A DNA stretch of 21,971 nt from a virus, in IMG/VR virus record IMGVR_UViG_3300008107_000445, positions 2,304 to 24,274 of that record. One strand, given 5' to 3'. Each line of letters starts with the position of its first letter. Positions within the stretch are counted from its first letter, which is position 1. The notes beneath the pieces are model-generated. The model saw only the letters and a program-made list of their open reading frames with translations. It made no database searches and was not told the DNA's origin. A program made the position numbers and the translations under genes. This document shows, one piece after another, positions 19,894 to 21,971 of the stretch.

Positions 19894-21971
19894 TAAATTA
19901 AGTTTTTAACGTTACTTAAGTATAAAGTTGTATTATCAAATGAGATAAATGTTACAATATCAACTCCAGTAGTTGTAGTTGGTACGTAAGCTGAACCAGA
20001 TGCTTGTTTAACTGAAGTTGGGAAACTTACAGTACCTGAACCTGTTGTATTAACTCTTAAATTAACTGTTTGACCTGGTAAAATATTACTTGGGTTAATA
20101 TAAGTGTTGCTTCCACTTACAAGTTGTAGTGTAAAGAAATTACCTTTACTTAAATCTATTGAGGCTGTATTGCTTGAAATACTTAAGGCATCTACATTAC
20201 CTCTAACTGAACCTGTTAATTCTAAACTACCTGTAAATCGAGAGTTTCCATTTACTGTTAAGCTACCTGTAAGAGCTGTAGTTCCGTGAACTCTTAAACT
20301 TCCGGTAGCTACGAATCCTGTAGCTGAGCCTGAATCTGCAAAATTAGCAGTACCCCATAATCTAACATTATTTTCTTGGAATGTTGAATCTTGATAAGCT
20401 GCAATATGTCCAGGACCAGCAGATTGTCTAGCCATTACAATTCTGTAAGTAGTACCTCCTGCTTCCATACCAGCACCAATACCAGCATTGAGACCTCCAG
20501 AGAAATTATTAATTACATAATCTCCTAAAAGTTCTACTTGGTATCCTACACCAGGTTCTAAAGTATCTCCTTGACCTAAACTAATCCTAGGAGTTCCTCC
20601 AGTTGTTGAAGCTCCAACTGATCCTGTAATTCCTAAACTTCCAGTAATTTGAGCAGATCCTGTATATGGAAAAGCACTACCACCACCTCCACCAGGAGCA
20701 TATGAGGCACTTAAAGCAAATAAAGCATAAGAAGCTGTAGTAGCTGTATTTGCTGAACCCGCGTTGGTTGCATAAGATGCTGAAGTTGAAGTATTAGCTG
20801 TAGTAGCAAATGATGCTGAAGTTGCGTTTACTACGTTGTTAACTGTAACTGCTTCTGTAGTACCATCACCTTGGTTAAAAGTAATAGTAGCGTTGTTAAC
20901 TGACGAGCTAACATAGAATGAACCAGTATTAATTGGATCAACATTAAGAGCATAAGATGCTGTAATTGCATTATCTGCGTTTAAAGCATGTGATGCTGAA
21001 GTTGCCGTAAGAGCACTATTTGCTGTATTAGCATTAGTTGCAAATGAAGCACTTATAGCATTATCTGCATTAACTGCATGTGAAGCTGAAACAGCAGTAG
21101 TTGCACTGCCTGCTGAACCTGCTGTAGTAGCATAAGAGGCTGAAGTAGCTGTAGCTGCAGTAGTTGCGTAAGAAGCAGTACCAGTTAAATTACCTGTAAT
21201 TCCAGCAGATACATTTAATGAACCTGTAATAAGTACAGGACCATTTTTCATATCTACAGTACCATAAAGTGTTTGAACATCATTTGATGCGTCACCAAAT
21301 TGGTTAGAACCTGAAGAATAGATTACTGAGGCAGTTTCGTATATTGTCTCTAAGTAAGTAATACTAGCTGATAAAGCTGTTAAAGTACCACTTACAGTAA
21401 AGTTATTAGCATATGAAGCGGTCTGGGCTGTTATAGCATTATCTGCGTTTACTGCGTGTGAAGCACTTATTGCGGTAGTTGCACTTCCGGCACTTCCAGC
21501 AGTTGTAGCATATGAAGCACTTGTAGCAGTAACCGCGCTATTTGCTGTTGAAGCATTTTGGGCATACGAAGCAGATGTTGCTACACTAGCAGAATTTGCG
21601 TTTACTACGTTATTAACTGTAATATTAAATGTGCTTGCATCGCCTTTAGTAAATGTAATAGTAGCATCGCTTATAGACGCGGTTACTAATAAACTACCTG
21701 TTGGTGTAGCAGTAGCTGAACCTGTATCAACTGTTAAGTTAAATGTTGAACCATTACCCTTAGTAAATGTTAAAACATTACCAGTAGCACTACCAGTAAC
21801 CATTAATGAACCTGTATCAACAGTTGCACCAGCATTCAAAGCATAAGAAGCAGTTACAGCATAGCTTGCAGAAATAGCATTATCAGCATCTTCAGCATGT
21901 GAAGCACTTGTAGCAGTAGCTGCACTATTAGCACTTGTTGCTGTTAAAGCATAAGAAGCACTAATTGCATT
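19893..21971 (-). CDS. Tail fibre protein with SASYATTA repeats (5' end outside window)
   Basis: The frame is open from the right edge (first codon AAT at 21971) to TAA at 19893, 692 residues, so the gene's start is outside the window. Two thirds are made of Ala/Ser/Thr repeats of the form 'TSASYAttAgSAgSATTA.SASHAvNADNAI', alternating with fibre strand modules (TGSATGNVLTFTKGNGSTFNL, TGSLLVTASISDATITFTKG). The region from SAFPYTGSAQITGSLGITGS to the end carries trimeric-fibre-like strands and a beta-rich tip (NFFTLQLVSGSNTYINPSNI then LPGQTVNLRV). Such repeats form long trimeric stalks. The gene ends in TAATG with the LamG gene. The TTG at 21839 is not needed as a start. Confidence 0.8.
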   Translation of the reverse strand, partial: NAISASYALTATSANSAATATSASHAEDADNAISASYAVTASYALNAGATVDTGSLMVTGSATGNVLTFTKGNGSTFNLTVDTGSATATPTGSLLVTASISDATITFTKGDASTFNITVNNVVNANSASVATSASYAQNASTANSAVTATSASYATTAGSAGSATTAISASHAVNADNAITAQTASYANNFTVSGTLTALSASITYLETIYETASVIYSSGSNQFGDASNDVQTLYGTVDMKNGPVLITGSLNVSAGITGNLTGTASYATTAATATSASYATTAGSAGSATTAVSASHAVNADNAISASFATNANTANSALTATSASHALNADNAITASYALNVDPINTGSFYVSSSVNNATITFNQGDGTTEAVTVNNVVNATSASFATTANTSTSASYATNAGSANTATTASYALFALSASYAPGGGGGSAFPYTGSAQITGSLGITGSVGASTTGGTPRISLGQGDTLEPGVGYQVELLGDYVINNFSGGLNAGIGAGMEAGGTTYRIVMARQSAGPGHIAAYQDSTFQENNVRLWGTANFADSGSATGFVATGSLRVHGTTALTGSLTVNGNSRFTGSLELTGSVRGNVDALSISSNTASIDLSKGNFFTLQLVSGSNTYINPSNILPGQTVNLRVNTTGSGTVSFPTSVKQASGSAYVPTTTTGVDIVTFISFDNTTLYLSNVKNLI
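21061..21153 (-). repeat. Fibre stalk repeat, copy A
   Basis: Encodes SASYATTAGSAGSATTA then VSASHAVNADN. It aligns without gaps to 21439-21531, giving the same residues apart from Val/Ile after ATTA, while many codons differ, including three Ser codons switched between TCA and AGT. Confidence 0.75.
21439..21531 (-). repeat. Fibre stalk repeat, copy B
   Basis: Encodes SASYATTAGSAGSATTA then ISASHAVNADN. The partner of 21061-21153; further shorter units of the same kind fill the stalk up to the window edge. Confidence 0.75.

Noticed and set aside
21837-21839. TTG as the start of the fibre gene
   Set aside because: The same frame continues open to the window edge with the same repeat pattern, so the gene starts outside.
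20700-21971. Regular short repeats resembling a CRISPR array
   Set aside because: The repeats are coding, in frame, of uneven spacing, and encode Ala/Ser/Thr fibre units; no spacers or leader.

Overview
The window is part of a tailed double-stranded DNA phage (or prophage) genome. Every gene I can support lies on the minus strand, so the transcription order runs from 21971 down to 1. The DNA is AT-rich, genes are tightly packed with many ATGA and TAATG start/stop overlaps, and start codons are preceded by A/T-rich sequence rather than Shine-Dalgarno motifs. The missing Shine-Dalgarno motifs and the protein families (small major capsid protein, XkdF-type protease with extra domains, 'MACDIT...' virion protein, short sigma-like protein) point to a phage of Bacteroidota. 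LamG, C1q-like and SASYATTA-repeat adhesion modules suggest an aquatic source. Host and habitat are inferences.

Layout in transcription order. (a) 21971-19141: the 3' part of a repeat-rich tail fibre gene and a LamG-like adhesin, closed by a strong intrinsic terminator (19048-19077). (b) 18985-16055: a free-standing HNH endonuclease, a 38-aa peptide, a sigma-70-like protein, a 57-aa membrane peptide, small unknown proteins, a membrane protein with a CPMC motif, a GIY-YIG-like protein and a CxC protein. (c) 16119-13441: an AT-hook-tailed small protein, small and large terminase subunits, and three small genes, closed by a second strong terminator (13321-13361). (d) 13275-4509: the tail block, with a chaperone-like protein carrying a convincing -1 frameshift site, a 62-aa protein, two neck/tail-completion proteins (one HK97 gp10-like), a 451-aa tail protein, a 1250-aa hub/adhesin protein and a short tape measure protein. 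(e) 4490-196: the capsid block, with a multidomain XkdF-type maturation protease, a 92-aa partner, a scaffold-like protein, the major capsid protein and a probable tail tube protein, closed by a third terminator. (f) 131-1: the start of another gene, cut by the window edge.

Together these make the packaging, tail and capsid cassette plus host-recognition proteins. No portal, lysin, integrase or replication gene is visible. The points most worth checking are the T TTT TTA frameshift site in the chaperone-like gene, a bipartite upstream motif shared by that gene and the tape measure gene, a HAD-like domain with an altered catalytic motif inside the capsid protease, and a recurring TATAAT / CAAATGTCA start-site module.
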